From the NCBI GenBank assembly GCA_018053665.1, contig JAGPKZ010000006.1, forward strand, positions 1-56,195: a DNA stretch of 56,195 bases. Reading direction: 5' to 3'. How positions within the stretch are numbered: position 1 is the first letter of the stretch; each line of letters opens with the position of its first letter. This DNA comes from Prevotella sp. GTDB taxonomy: Bacteria; Bacteroidota; Bacteroidia; Bacteroidales; Bacteroidaceae. The translations under genes and the position numbers were made by a program. The notes beneath the pieces were generated by a model. The model saw only the letters and a list, made by a program, of their open reading frames with translations. It was not told where the DNA came from and did no database searches. Positions 8,450-18,056 of this stretch are shown piece by piece.

Positions 8450-9145
8450 ATGGAAAACGAATTTCAATTATACAGCAAACTCTTATCTCTGCCTTTATTT
8501 CAAGGATTTGGAAAAGCAGACCTTGGAGATGTTGTGGCACATACGAAATTCGATTTTCATAAATACGAGCCAGAAGAAACCATTATAGATGAAAACGAAA
8601 ACTGTAATCATCTTATGTTTCTTCTTAACGGCATTGCTGAAGTTGTGACTATTGCTGCCGACCATTGTTACCAAATTATTGAGGACATTTCATCACCAGA
8701 AATACTACAGCCGGAAAGATTATTCGGGCTGATACAAAACTACACGAAGACTTTCAAGGCAAAGACAACTTGCAGAATATTGAGAATCGACAAAAACGAA
8801 GTGATGAGACTCAGCGATAATTACATGATATTCAGAATAAACATTATGAATATGCTGTCAACAGTGATACAAAAGCAAGAACGACAATTATTACGCAAAT
8901 ACCCAGAGAATCTGGAAGGTAGAATAATAAAATTTATCTCTGACAGATGCCTTAGACCAGCAGGAAGAAAAATCATCAATATAAAGATGACACAACTTGC
9001 AAAGGAAATAAATGATAGCAGACTGGATGTGTCTAAAGCATTAAACAGAATGGAAGAGATGGGAATTTTGGAACTTAAACGTGGTTACATATATATTGAA
9101 AAGATAGAAACTGCAATGATGCAGACACAGAAATTTGCAATATAA
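8450..9145 (+). CDS. Crp/Fnr family transcriptional regulator
   Basis: This 231-residue regulator has an N-terminal cyclic-nucleotide-binding-like beta-roll (about 15-120), a long dimer helix (about 125-150) and a C-terminal winged helix. The recognition region MTQLAKEINDSRLDVSKALNRMEE lies at about 184-207. No Cys cluster for an iron-sulfur centre is visible, and the cAMP-pocket residues of E. coli CRP are not conserved, so the effector is unknown. It is embedded between apbE and a peptidase gene and has no obvious promoter of its own. Confidence 0.88.
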   Translation: MENEFQLYSKLLSLPLFQGFGKADLGDVVAHTKFDFHKYEPEETIIDENENCNHLMFLLNGIAEVVTIAADHCYQIIEDISSPEILQPERLFGLIQNYTKTFKAKTTCRILRIDKNEVMRLSDNYMIFRINIMNMLSTVIQKQERQLLRKYPENLEGRIIKFISDRCLRPAGRKIINIKMTQLAKEINDSRLDVSKALNRMEEMGILELKRGYIYIEKIETAMMQTQKFAI

Positions 9146-9170
9146 TATAGAAATAATAACACTAGTTAGT

Positions 9171-11246
9171 ATGATTAAGAAAGATAGACATAATACAAAG
9201 AGAATAAATCCATTTTTTAAAGACTACGGAACATTACATTATACAATTCCGTTTGCACGCATAAAAACCTCAGACTACGAAGAGGCATTCATGGAGGGCA
9301 TAAAACGGGACGACGAAGAAATTGACAAAATAATCAGCGATACGTCTGAACCAACATTTGATAATACGATCTCAAGGATTGACAAAGAAAAAGGTGAACA
9401 TTACTACGATTTGCTGGACAGAGTATCAAATGTATTTTCGTGCATGCTTAGTGCTAATACAAATGATGAGATGGACGAACTTGCACAAAAATTGAGTCCT
9501 ATACTCACCAAGCATTCAAACGACGTGAGTCTTAACAAAAAGCTCTTTGAGAGAATAAAATATGTACATGAGCATCATCGTGAACTGACAGCGGAAGAAC
9601 AGATTCTGCTAGACAAAAGCTATGACGGTTTCGTTAGAAGCGGTGCGCTATTGAACGATGCTGATAAGGATAAATTGCGCAAGCTCACTGAGGAATCAAG
9701 TATGATGTCGCTGCAATTTTCACAGAACTTATTGAAAGAGACTAAGGCTTACGAACTTCATATCACAAATGAAGAAGAACTAGACGGTCTGCCTGATACT
9801 GCAAAAGAGGCTGCTGCCCTAACGGCAAAGGAAAAAGAAAAGGAAGGTTGGATATTTACATTGGATTATCCTAGCTTTAGCCCATTCATGACATATTCCA
9901 CAATGCGTAATCTACGTAAGGATATGTATATGGCTAGAAATACAGAATGTACTCACGACAATAGTGAAAACAATCTGGAAATATGCAAGAGACTAATAAA
10001 CATTAGAAGGGAAGTAGCGCAACTGCTAGGCTTTGAGACATACGCAGACTATGCATTGAAACATAGAATGGCTAGTAATGTTGATAACGTATATAAGTTG
10101 CTTGACGACCTTATTGATGCATACAAACCTTATGCAAAAGACGAGGTTAAAGAGATTGAAGCTATGGCCAAAAAGATTGAAGGAGAAGACTTCAAACTGG
10201 AACCTTGGGACTTCAGCTATTACTCACACAAGCTGCAAATGGAAAAATACAATCTGGACGCAGAAATGCTAAGACCGTATTTTGAAATATCTAATGTGAT
10301 AAAAGGTGTGTTCGGCCTTGCGACAAAACTATACGGAATAACATTCAAGGAAAATAAGAAAATATCGGTTTATAACCCAGACGTAAAAGCCTATGAGGTG
10401 TTTGATGAAGACGGTAGTTTCCTAGCTGTACTGTATGCTGATTTTCATCCAAGAAACGGCAAGCAAGGTGGAGCTTGGATGACTGAATTCAAGGGACAAT
10501 GGATTGATTACAAGGGAAACAATAGTCGCCCACATGTGAGTCTTGTCATGAACTTGACAAAACCTACTGATGACAAACCTGCACTGCTAACACTTGGAGA
10601 AGTTGAAACTTTCTTACATGAATTCGGACACTCATTACATGGAATGTTTGCAAACACACGTTTTGAGAGCTTAAGCGGAACAAACGTATGGTGGGATTTT
10701 GTAGAACTACCTTCACAGTTTATGGAAAACTATTCTGTAGAGAAGGATTTCTTGCGTACATTTGCATTCCATTATCAGACAGGCGAGCCTATTCCTGACG
10801 AGCTGATAGACAGAATCGTTAAGAGTAGAAATTTCATGGCTGCTTACGGTTGCATGAGACAAGTAAGTTTTGGACTTCTTGACATGGCATACTACACAAA
10901 GAAAAATGAGTTTAATGAAGATATCATAAAGTTTGAAAAGAAAGCTTGGGAAAAAGCGATGCTATCAGAACAACTGCCTGACACATGTATGACCGTACAG
11001 TTCAGCCATATCATGGCTGGTGGATATGCTGCAGGATACTATAGTTACAAATGGGCAGAGGTTTTAGATGCTGATGCTTTCAGCGTATTCAAAAAGAATG
11101 GTATATTCGACAAGAAAACAGCTAAAAGCTTCAGAGACAATATACTGTCAAAGGGCGGAACAGAACATCCAATGGTTCTCTATAAGAAATTCAGAGGACA
11201 AGAACCGACCATTGATGCTTTACTGAAAAGAAACGGAATAAAATAA
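9171..11246 (+). CDS. dcp: M3 family peptidyl-dipeptidase (Dcp-like)
   Basis: The 691-residue protein is typical of the Dcp/oligopeptidase A family of zinc metallopeptidases, which trim small peptides. The zinc motif HEFGH is at about 483-487, with the downstream Glu in SLSGTNVWWDFVELPSQFMENY. The C-terminal substrate-binding MAGGYAAGYYSYKWAE is also present. No signal peptide is seen, so it should be cytoplasmic. I start at the ATG at 9171. An upstream TTG-initiated extension overlaps the preceding gene and has no support. Confidence 0.93.
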   Translation: MIKKDRHNTKRINPFFKDYGTLHYTIPFARIKTSDYEEAFMEGIKRDDEEIDKIISDTSEPTFDNTISRIDKEKGEHYYDLLDRVSNVFSCMLSANTNDEMDELAQKLSPILTKHSNDVSLNKKLFERIKYVHEHHRELTAEEQILLDKSYDGFVRSGALLNDADKDKLRKLTEESSMMSLQFSQNLLKETKAYELHITNEEELDGLPDTAKEAAALTAKEKEKEGWIFTLDYPSFSPFMTYSTMRNLRKDMYMARNTECTHDNSENNLEICKRLINIRREVAQLLGFETYADYALKHRMASNVDNVYKLLDDLIDAYKPYAKDEVKEIEAMAKKIEGEDFKLEPWDFSYYSHKLQMEKYNLDAEMLRPYFEISNVIKGVFGLATKLYGITFKENKKISVYNPDVKAYEVFDEDGSFLAVLYADFHPRNGKQGGAWMTEFKGQWIDYKGNNSRPHVSLVMNLTKPTDDKPALLTLGEVETFLHEFGHSLHGMFANTRFESLSGTNVWWDFVELPSQFMENYSVEKDFLRTFAFHYQTGEPIPDELIDRIVKSRNFMAAYGCMRQVSFGLLDMAYYTKKNEFNEDIIKFEKKAWEKAMLSEQLPDTCMTVQFSHIMAGGYAAGYYSYKWAEVLDADAFSVFKKNGIFDKKTAKSFRDNILSKGGTEHPMVLYKKFRGQEPTIDALLKRNGIK

Positions 11247-11277
11247 TAGGTTCACAACGATATAAATAATAATCAAT

Positions 11278-11709
11278 ATGACTGCTGAGGAAAAACAAGA
11301 GAAGTTGGACTACAGGTACCTTCGCATGGCAAGGATATGGGCTGAGAACTCATACTGCAAACGCAGACAGGTAGGTGCATTGGTCGTAAAAGACAAGATG
11401 ATTATCAGTGACGGATATAACGGAACGCCAAGTGGATTTGAAAACTTGTGTGAAGATGCCAATAACGTTACTCAACCATACGTATTGCACGCTGAAGCTA
11501 ATGCCATAACGAAACTGGCACGAAGCAACAACAATAGTGACGGCAGTACCCTTTATGTCACAGCGTCACCTTGTATTGAATGTTCAAAACTGATTATACA
11601 ATCAGGAATAAAGCGTGTGGTTTATGGTGAGAAATATCGACTGGAAGACGGTATCAACCTAATGAAAAAAGCAGGTATTGAAGTTATTTATTTAGGAGAC
11701 AAAGAATAG
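11278..11709 (+). CDS. Deoxycytidylate (dCMP) deaminase family protein
   Basis: The 143-residue protein belongs to the zinc-dependent cytidine/dCMP deaminase fold. Zinc ligands and the proton shuttle are in HAEANAI (about 83-89) and PCIEC (about 105-109). The N-terminal KRRQVGALVVKD and DGYNGTPSGFENLCE are characteristic of dCMP deaminases, including ComEB, which make dUMP for thymidylate synthesis. It follows the peptidase gene with a 31-nt gap. Confidence 0.9.
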   Translation: MTAEEKQEKLDYRYLRMARIWAENSYCKRRQVGALVVKDKMIISDGYNGTPSGFENLCEDANNVTQPYVLHAEANAITKLARSNNNSDGSTLYVTASPCIECSKLIIQSGIKRVVYGEKYRLEDGINLMKKAGIEVIYLGDKE

Positions 11710-11795
11710 AAGCATCATTGTCTTTATATGACAAGAGAGTTTTTAAACACGAAGCAGGTAACTGCTAAAAGAACAGAGAAATAATATTAAACAAT

Positions 11796-13508
11796 ATGGA
11801 GCAGAAGAAAAATAACCGATGGATGCCGCTAATTATGGCGCTATGCGTTGTGGCAGGTATTTTTATCGGAACATTTTATGCTAATCATTTTTCGGGTAAC
11901 AGACTGAATATTATTAATTCAGGAAGTAACAGACTAAACAATTTACTGCACATCATTGATGACCAGTATGTTGACAAGGTGAACATAGATTCACTTGTAG
12001 ACAAGGCGATTCCACAGATTCTGTCAGAGTTAGATCCCCATTCAGTGTATATCAGTGCAAAGGATGTACAATCTGCAAATGATGATTTGAAAGGTTCCTT
12101 CTCAGGTGTTGGTATCGAATTTACTATTCGTCAAGACACCATACACGTACAGAATGTCATAAAGAACGGACCTGCTGAACGTGCAGGTATATTGGCTGGT
12201 GACAAAATCGTAAGTGTGGACGGGAAGAGATTTGTTGGTAAAATAGTTACGAACGAAGAAGCTCAGCACAGACTCAAAGGTCAAAAAGATACAAAAGTAA
12301 AAATTGGTGTACAGAGATTCGGACAGAAAGCCTTTAAATATTTCACTGTTACAAGAGGTGAAATACCACAAAAGAGTATTTCTGCCACTTACATGATTGA
12401 CAATGAGACGGGCTACATCAGAATAAAGAACTTTGGAGAAACAACTTATCCGGAGATGCTTATTGCATTAGCAAAACTTTCACAAGAGGGTTTCAGTAAC
12501 CTTGTAATAGACTTGCGCGACAATACCGGTGGTTACCTTAACAGTGCCGTACAAATTGCAAATGAATTCCTACCAAAGAATAAACTAATTGTTTATACAC
12601 AAGGTAGAAAGAGTCCAAGACAAGACTATCGCTCAGACGGTAAGGGTACATACCAGAACATACCATTGGTAGTTTTGATTAACGAGGGTTCTGCCTCAGC
12701 TTCCGAAATCTTCGCTGGAGCAATGCAGGATAATGACCGTGCAACAATCATCGGTCGCCGATCATTTGGTAAGGGACTTGTTCAGCAACAGATTGGATTC
12801 CCTGATGGAAGTATGATAAGACTGACAATAGCCAGATACTACACTCCTTCAGGACGCTGTATACAGAAACCATACGTAAATGGTGAAGACCCTGAATATC
12901 AGCAAGACCTTATGACTAGATATCAACACGGAGAATTCTTCTCTCAAGACAGCATAAAGCATGCAGGTCCAGCATATCATACATCAAACGGACGCACCGT
13001 TTATGGTGGTGGTGGTATCACTCCTGATATATTTGTGCCTGAAGACACTACTGGTGTTACATCATACTACAAACAGGCTGCGATGAGCGGACTGATTCTA
13101 CAATTTGCATTTACATACACTGATGACAATCGTCCTAAGTTAAACAACTTCAAGGAGATGATGGAACTCAACGACTATCTAGTAAAGCAAAACACTGTAG
13201 ATAAATTTGCGGCCTATGCAGACCTGCACGGATTACAACGACGTAACCTTATGATTGCGAAGAGCCATAAAATGCTACAACGCTATATCAACAGTAGAAT
13301 CGTTTACAATATGCTTGACGAAGAAGCTTGGAATGAATACATAAATCAAGATGACCCTGTAATAGTAAAGGCCATGAGAGTATTCAAGAATAAGTCAGCT
13401 TTCCCCCAAAAACCAGTAAAGAAAGTTTTAAAAGGGAAAAAGATTGCAATGTTAGGTAAACATTTAGACAATGTTGGACTAAGGAAAAAATTAATTGCAA
13501 ATGCTTAA
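11796..13508 (+). CDS. S41 family C-terminal processing peptidase
   Basis: The 570-residue protein has an N-terminal membrane anchor (about 10-29), a PDZ domain (about 95-175), and the S41 protease core with the serine motif GSASASEIFAGA from about 298 and the catalytic Lys in FGKGLVQQ (K326). A C-terminal extension of about 150 residues is rich in Lys near its end. CtpA/Prc proteases degrade or trim periplasmic proteins from their C-termini. Its 3' end overlaps the next ATG by 8 nt. Confidence 0.93.
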   Translation: MEQKKNNRWMPLIMALCVVAGIFIGTFYANHFSGNRLNIINSGSNRLNNLLHIIDDQYVDKVNIDSLVDKAIPQILSELDPHSVYISAKDVQSANDDLKGSFSGVGIEFTIRQDTIHVQNVIKNGPAERAGILAGDKIVSVDGKRFVGKIVTNEEAQHRLKGQKDTKVKIGVQRFGQKAFKYFTVTRGEIPQKSISATYMIDNETGYIRIKNFGETTYPEMLIALAKLSQEGFSNLVIDLRDNTGGYLNSAVQIANEFLPKNKLIVYTQGRKSPRQDYRSDGKGTYQNIPLVVLINEGSASASEIFAGAMQDNDRATIIGRRSFGKGLVQQQIGFPDGSMIRLTIARYYTPSGRCIQKPYVNGEDPEYQQDLMTRYQHGEFFSQDSIKHAGPAYHTSNGRTVYGGGGITPDIFVPEDTTGVTSYYKQAAMSGLILQFAFTYTDDNRPKLNNFKEMMELNDYLVKQNTVDKFAAYADLHGLQRRNLMIAKSHKMLQRYINSRIVYNMLDEEAWNEYINQDDPVIVKAMRVFKNKSAFPQKPVKKVLKGKKIAMLGKHLDNVGLRKKLIANA

Positions 13509-14037
13509 GGCAGAATTAAGAAAAGATATAAGAGAGCGCAAGCGACAGTTCACTAGCCAAAAGCTAAGCGAACTGTCGCTTATGCTTATTAGTAAACTCC
13601 TTGACAATGACAAAATAAAGAAGGCAAAGACTATTCTTATGTATTATTCAATGCCTGACGAGGTTAATACACATCAGGTTGTAGATACATTAGTTGCTTT
13701 GGGCAAGAAAGTGTTGCTACCTGTTGTCATCAACGGAGAAGAACTTGAGATTAGAGAGTATAAAGACAAAAACGACCTAAGAGAAGGTATTGCCTACCAC
13801 ATATTGGAACCAGTAGGTAGAAAATATGAAGACTACAAAAATATAGACGTTGCTGTTGTACCAGGCATGAGTTTCGATGCCAATGGAAATCGATTAGGGC
13901 GTGGAAAAGGATATTATGACAGATTTCTTAAATATATACCACAAGCATATAAGATTGGTATATGTTTTAATTTTCAAAAGGTTGACATTGTGCCAACAGA
14001 GAAAACTGATATAAAAATGGACGAGGTGATTGACTAG
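13501..14037 (+). CDS. 5-formyltetrahydrofolate cyclo-ligase
   Basis: The 178-residue enzyme (MTHFS) converts 5-formyl-THF to 5,10-methenyl-THF using ATP. Typical motifs are the N-terminal ELRKDIRERKR, MPDEVNTHQVV near 60, the phosphate-binding VVPGMSFDANGNRLGRGKGYYDR near 120-142, and a C-terminal EVID. The ATG at 13501 is preferred over an upstream TTG. It overlaps the protease gene, suggesting translational coupling. It converges with the DUF721 gene with a 4-bp overlap. Confidence 0.93.
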   Translation: MLKAELRKDIRERKRQFTSQKLSELSLMLISKLLDNDKIKKAKTILMYYSMPDEVNTHQVVDTLVALGKKVLLPVVINGEELEIREYKDKNDLREGIAYHILEPVGRKYEDYKNIDVAVVPGMSFDANGNRLGRGKGYYDRFLKYIPQAYKIGICFNFQKVDIVPTEKTDIKMDEVID

Positions 14038-14324
14038 AAGAATTTTATATCGGTGATAATCATCGCACCAACATTGTCATTAAGATGTTTGACAATTTTT
14101 GAGCGCATCATGCTAAGGTCTTGACGCAAAGCAGGATTAAGTATTTTCACGAATAGTGTTTGGTTCTTTATAAACTTTTCACCGGTATACTTTGCGATAG
14201 AACTACCAACAACAGAATCCCATGAATCCATAAGACGCTTTTGTAGAAGTGGCGTCTCAAAACCCTCAGAGCGCAAAAGGCGCTTTAAGATTTCATCCAA
14301 AGTTTTTACATCGCGCTTAAACAT
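14034..14324 (-). CDS. DUF721 (DciA-like) small protein
   Basis: This 96-residue protein has the DUF721 pattern: an N-terminal LDEILKRLLRSEG, then W-SVVGSSIAKYT, and a C-terminal KH/RNA-binding-like fold with LFVKILNPALRQDLSM. DciA proteins of this family load the replicative helicase in bacteria lacking DnaC. Whether this short Bacteroidetes form does so is an inference. Its ATG overlaps the recF stop (TAATG), so the pair is translationally coupled, which fits a DNA replication or repair role. Confidence 0.82.
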   Translation of the reverse strand: MFKRDVKTLDEILKRLLRSEGFETPLLQKRLMDSWDSVVGSSIAKYTGEKFIKNQTLFVKILNPALRQDLSMMRSKIVKHLNDNVGAMIITDIKFF

Positions 14325-15427
14325 TAATCTTTAATTTCTATTTCACCGTCATTGACGGAAAATAATTTATAATCAAACTCACCACTCGCCAGAATTTTGT
14401 CTAGATGATCACGATTGGTATCTGTAATGAAAATCTGACCGAAGTTATCTCCTGCAACAAGATTTACAATTTCTTCTACCCTATTTGTATCTAGTTTATC
14501 AAATATATCATCCAACAACAGCAGTGGTGTAGTGTTAGAAGAAGTTCGCTTCAAGAAATCAAACTGTGCAAGTTTCAGAGCCAATGCAAATGTCTTATGC
14601 TGTCCTTGACTTCCCTCTCGTTTCATTTGATAACCGTCAATAAGCATTTCTAAATCATCACGATGAACGCCATGCAATGAATAGCCTACAGCTCTGTCTT
14701 TATGGCGGTCTCTACGAATAACGTCAAGCAAATCACCACGTTGACAATGAGATATATAATTCAATGACACAGTTTCATGATTACCCGATATTCGATTATA
14801 AATCTTCTGAAAAATAGGAACAAGCGACTTAACGAACTCATCACGCTTATGATAAAGGATTTCACCATTTACAGCCATTTGCTCTTCCCATATTTCCATA
14901 ATTGCGACATCAGGTTCGTCATCCATTTTCAATAAGGCATTACGTTGTTGTAAAGATTTATTATATGAAGACAACGCCTCTATATATGAATTATCATATT
15001 GCGAAATCACCATATCCATAAGCCTTCTGCGCTCTTCACTTCCACCTTCAATAAGAAGTGAATCTGAAGGAGAAACAAATATAAGCGGAACCAATCCTAT
15101 GTGCTCAGACAAGCGGCGATACTCTTTTTTATTACGTTTGAAATGCTTTTTTGTTCCACGCTTCATTCCACAATAAATATTCTCAACATCACCATTATCT
15201 GTAATATAGCTACCGTCAAGAACAAAGAAATCCTGTTCATGAGTAATAACTTGTGAGTCAATCGGATTGAATGCGCTTCGACAGAAAGAAAGATAGTAGA
15301 CCGCATCAAGAAAATTGGTCTTCCCTACTCCATTACTACCAATAAAACAATTCAATTTTGGCGACAGGCATACAGTTGTCTCTCGGATATTCTTATAATT
15401 TATTATGGAAAGTTTATTTAGTATCAT
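14324..15427 (-). CDS. recF: DNA replication and repair protein RecF
   Basis: The 367-residue SMC-like ATPase has Walker A GSNGVGKT near 30-37, the signature segment GSQGQHKTFALALKLAQ near 272-288, and Walker B PLLLLDDIFDKLD near 303-315. RecF loads RecA at gaps together with RecO and RecR. A minus-strand -7 box TAACTTTG lies at 15439-15446, about 12 nt before the ATG. It is first in a two-gene operon with the DUF721 gene. Confidence 0.95.
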   Translation of the reverse strand: MILNKLSIINYKNIRETTVCLSPKLNCFIGSNGVGKTNFLDAVYYLSFCRSAFNPIDSQVITHEQDFFVLDGSYITDNGDVENIYCGMKRGTKKHFKRNKKEYRRLSEHIGLVPLIFVSPSDSLLIEGGSEERRRLMDMVISQYDNSYIEALSSYNKSLQQRNALLKMDDEPDVAIMEIWEEQMAVNGEILYHKRDEFVKSLVPIFQKIYNRISGNHETVSLNYISHCQRGDLLDVIRRDRHKDRAVGYSLHGVHRDDLEMLIDGYQMKREGSQGQHKTFALALKLAQFDFLKRTSSNTTPLLLLDDIFDKLDTNRVEEIVNLVAGDNFGQIFITDTNRDHLDKILASGEFDYKLFSVNDGEIEIKD

Positions 15428-15438
15428 AATATCATTTG

Positions 15439-15518
15439 CAAAGTTATCAGTTTTATAACGTAAAAACGAAAAAAAAATGAAATAAATTTCAATATGTGAG
15501 ATTATTTACGTAATTTTG
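15439..15518. promoter_or_regulatory. Divergent promoters recF / TPR gene
   Basis: The minus strand carries TAACTTTG (15439-15446) for recF, and the plus strand carries TAATTTTG (15511-15518) for the TPR gene. The TPR transcript would have a leader of about 65 nt containing a small GTCC/GGAC hairpin near 15537. No TTTG is seen at standard -33 spacing for either. Confidence 0.45.
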
Positions 15519-15588
15519 CGACGTTATACCACCCGTCCAATTCGGACAGGATATTGAAAAAGAAATAAATAAAAAAACAAAAATAATA

Positions 15589-16287
15589 ATGGCAGACAAA
15601 AACCAACAGAGGGCATACAATAATGATTCCCTCTTAAATTCAGAGACTTTCTTCGATAAATACAAGAAAGCTATTATCATTGCTGTATTGGCAATTATCG
15701 TAATCATCGCAGGATACTTCATGTACAAAGCTTATGTAGGAGGTCCTCGTGAGGAGAAAGCAACTACCGAATTAGCAAAGGGACAGGTATATTTTAATGC
15801 AGAACAATTTGACAAAGCTCTTAACGGTGACGGTGCAACATTCACTGGTTTCGTTAATATCATAAATAACTATGGTGGAACTGATGCTGCAAATTTGGCT
15901 AATCTTTATGCTGGATTGTGCTATGCAAATCTAAACAAATGGAATGACGCTGTGAAATATCTTGATGAATATTCACCATCAGATGACGCGATGGTTAGTC
16001 CAGCAGCTGTTGCTGCACTAGGTAATGCTTATGCACACGTAAACCAGTTGGATAAGGCAATAAGCAGTCTTAAGAAAGCTGCCGATATGGCTGACAGCGA
16101 AGGCCAAGATGGAGTAAACAACAGTCTATCTCCTACATTCCGTCTTCAGGCAGCAATACTTCTCGAAAGTCAGGGAAAGAAGGAAGACGCATTGAAGATA
16201 TATCAAGACATTAAATCTAAATACGTCAACTCTCCACTCGTTCAGAGTCAGGAAATAGACAAATATATAGAAAGAGCATCAAGATAA
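15589..16287 (+). CDS. TPR membrane protein (YfgM-like)
   Basis: The 232-residue protein has a short cytoplasmic N-terminus, one transmembrane helix (about 28-46) and a periplasm-facing domain with several TPR-like helices ([22 protein letters not shown] near 100-121, [23 protein letters not shown] near 143-165, and a third near 185-210). This layout matches YfgM/tetratricopeptide anchors that act as scaffolds or chaperone partners at the membrane. Its stop overlaps the ribH start by 1 nt. No enzymatic motif is seen. Confidence 0.85.
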   Translation: MADKNQQRAYNNDSLLNSETFFDKYKKAIIIAVLAIIVIIAGYFMYKAYVGGPREEKATTELAKGQVYFNAEQFDKALNGDGATFTGFVNIINNYGGTDAANLANLYAGLCYANLNKWNDAVKYLDEYSPSDDAMVSPAAVAALGNAYAHVNQLDKAISSLKKAADMADSEGQDGVNNSLSPTFRLQAAILLESQGKKEDALKIYQDIKSKYVNSPLVQSQEIDKYIERASR

Positions 16288-16763
16288 TGGCAACAGCATT
16301 ACATAACCTCTCAGACTACGACTTAAGTATGATACCTGATGCTAGCAACATGTGTTTCGGCATTGTTGTTGCTGAATGGAATCCTGAAATCACTGGAGCT
16401 ATTCTTGACGGAGCAGTGAGTACGTTGGAAAAGCACGGAACTCTGCCTGAGAATATTCATGTAAGAACAGTTCCAGGAAGTTTTGAACTTGTTTACGGAG
16501 CACGCCAAATGATTCTTCACGGAGGATATGATGCTGTCATCATCCTCGGAAGTGTTATCAAAGGCGATACTCCACACTTTGATTATATATGTCAAGGTGT
16601 AACTTATGGTATAGCAAGACTCAATGCAACTCAGGAAATACCAGTAATCTATGGTTTGTTGACAACAAACGACTTGCAACAGGCTAAAGATAGAAGTGGC
16701 GGTTCACTTGGAAACAAGGGTGATGAATGCGCTATAGATGCCATAAAGATGGCTAAATTCTAA
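16287..16763 (+). CDS. ribH: 6,7-dimethyl-8-ribityllumazine synthase
   Basis: The 158-residue protein has the lumazine synthase motifs: [13 protein letters not shown] near 23-35, VPGSFEL near 64-70, [14 protein letters not shown] near 90-103 (catalytic His in the PHFDYI segment), and [15 protein letters not shown] near 135-149. It catalyses the penultimate step of riboflavin synthesis. No FMN riboswitch is visible upstream, and other rib genes are not in the window. Confidence 0.96.
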   Translation: MATALHNLSDYDLSMIPDASNMCFGIVVAEWNPEITGAILDGAVSTLEKHGTLPENIHVRTVPGSFELVYGARQMILHGGYDAVIILGSVIKGDTPHFDYICQGVTYGIARLNATQEIPVIYGLLTTNDLQQAKDRSGGSLGNKGDECAIDAIKMAKF

Positions 16764-16776
16764 ATATAGACTGAAT

Positions 16777-17157
16777 ATGAAACTTCACCAATTAGTAAAA
16801 GCATACCAGTTTGACGAAATAATGCCCGTCATAAACGATATGTTTCCAGGTACGGCCAAATTTCGTGATCAATTGAATGAAGCCTACAGCATCATGAATT
16901 CCATACATCCTGTATCTTCGACTAAAAGCATAAGATACAAATTAATCAATGGAAAAGGTGAAGAACAATACATGGGTGCTGATGATTCAAGCTTCAATGG
17001 TCCATGGGAAGTAACACTAGGCAAAGATGTTTCTCGTGAGAAAGGTGTAGACCTAAACGATATTGAGATATTGGCAAATTGCTTGGTTAACATGTGCTTC
17101 ATTGGAAAATATCCTCAAGAGTTTGAAAAGGCTCATCAAGCATTGCTTAGAGATTAA
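16777..17157 (+). CDS. Conserved-looking small protein of unknown function
   Basis: This 126-residue soluble protein has no signal peptide or membrane segment. The N-terminal third is helical, the middle has polar beta strands (MGADDSSFNGPWEVTLGKDV), and the C-terminal third is helical (LNDIEILANCLVNMCFIGKYP). It follows ribH after 13 nt and is closed by a strong terminator, so it is the last gene of the TPR-ribH operon. I do not recognise the family with certainty. Confidence 0.7.
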   Translation: MKLHQLVKAYQFDEIMPVINDMFPGTAKFRDQLNEAYSIMNSIHPVSSTKSIRYKLINGKGEEQYMGADDSSFNGPWEVTLGKDVSREKGVDLNDIEILANCLVNMCFIGKYPQEFEKAHQALLRD

Positions 17158-17178
17158 ATATATATATAAATAAGGCAA

Positions 17179-17213
17179 AAGGCTGCATCATAAATATGAT
17201 GCAGCTTTTTTTT
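17179..17213 (+). terminator. Terminator of the TPR-ribH operon
   Basis: Stem GCTGCATCA (17182-17190) with TGATGCAGC (17197-17205), a 6-nt loop and eight T residues after it. Confidence 0.9.
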
Positions 17214-17365
17214 GTTAACCAAATAAAAAAATTCGTATAACATCATTAAATAAACTGCAAAATGGAAGACTTTTAAAACAAACTCTGTGACCAACTTAAC
17301 AACAGAAGAAAATAGCAGTACTGGTTTCTGGCAGAATAAGGGTTACTAATAAACTCCAAATAACA

Positions 17366-17402
17366 AAAAAGAGATTGAGGAAATTCCTTAATCTCTTTTT
17401 TA
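17366..17402. terminator. Terminator after the DUF4738 lipoprotein gene
   Basis: Arms GAGATTGAGG and CCTTAATCTC pair with one G-T wobble and are flanked by A and T runs, so the hairpin can work on both strands. The segment between the two hairpins (17214-17365) holds no ORF or promoter that I can support. Confidence 0.8.
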
Positions 17403-17423
17403 TTGTTATATAATCAATATCTT

Positions 17424-17996
17424 TTAGTCTTCTGACATTTCCTCATCGTCACTTTTTTGCTGTTCACTTCCTGTATCAAGTTGTGTATCCTTTAAAATTG
17501 AAGCATGACCAGCTCTTGATATCTTAACAACAAGCGGAACATATTCATCACTCAATCTATCAGGTGAGCCAATACTTGCCGCAAAATACATATTGTCTCC
17601 TTCTGCTCTGTCAAAAACAACACCCAAAAGAACACCTTTGTGATTATAAGAATCATCAATGTATGAAGAGAAATCTGACTTTACAAACTCACGTTTAAAG
17701 AATTCAGTACCGTCTTTTCTCAATATTCTTACAATAATTTTATTGTTGTAATATTTATTCCCTGAGCCATCATCAACAACTGTTGAAGATATATCTGCCA
17801 TTCGTTGTACTACAATAGAATAATCATTCCCAAGCCAATTAACATGACGTGTCTGAGAATAATCGCCTGTTTTTTGAATTGTCTTGTGAACTTCAGCTAC
17901 CGGCTTTTTAGTAATTATATCGCCAGTTCGTTTGTCTTGCTTGCAAGATACAACAGCTATAGCTAATGCCAATGCCGCCACATAACATGTCTTCAT
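17424..17996 (-). CDS. DUF4738-type lipoprotein
   Basis: The 190-residue protein has a signal peptide with lipobox AVVSC (Cys at about 18), so it is a lipoprotein. The mature part is a predicted beta-rich domain (YSIVVQRMADISSTVVDDGSG, YNNKIIVRILRKDGTEFFKREF, and others) and an acidic C-terminal tail (DDEEMSED). The composition and layout resemble the DUF4738 family of Prevotella, whose function is unknown. It is monocistronic, with its own consensus promoter. Confidence 0.72.
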   Translation of the reverse strand: MKTCYVAALALAIAVVSCKQDKRTGDIITKKPVAEVHKTIQKTGDYSQTRHVNWLGNDYSIVVQRMADISSTVVDDGSGNKYYNNKIIVRILRKDGTEFFKREFVKSDFSSYIDDSYNHKGVLLGVVFDRAEGDNMYFAASIGSPDRLSDEYVPLVVKISRAGHASILKDTQLDTGSEQQKSDDEEMSED

Positions 17997-18025
17997 TTCG
18001 CTTGCCTTAAATTATTATTATTATG

Positions 18026-18056
18026 CAAAGATACGGCAAACGAGTGAAAAAGCAAA
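18026..18056 (-). promoter_or_regulatory. Consensus promoter of the DUF4738 lipoprotein gene
   Basis: On the minus strand TTTG (plus 18053-18056), exactly 19 bp, then TATCTTTG (plus 18026-18033). The -33 element and the spacer lie inside a 36-bp unit repeated 83 bp upstream. Confidence 0.75.
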
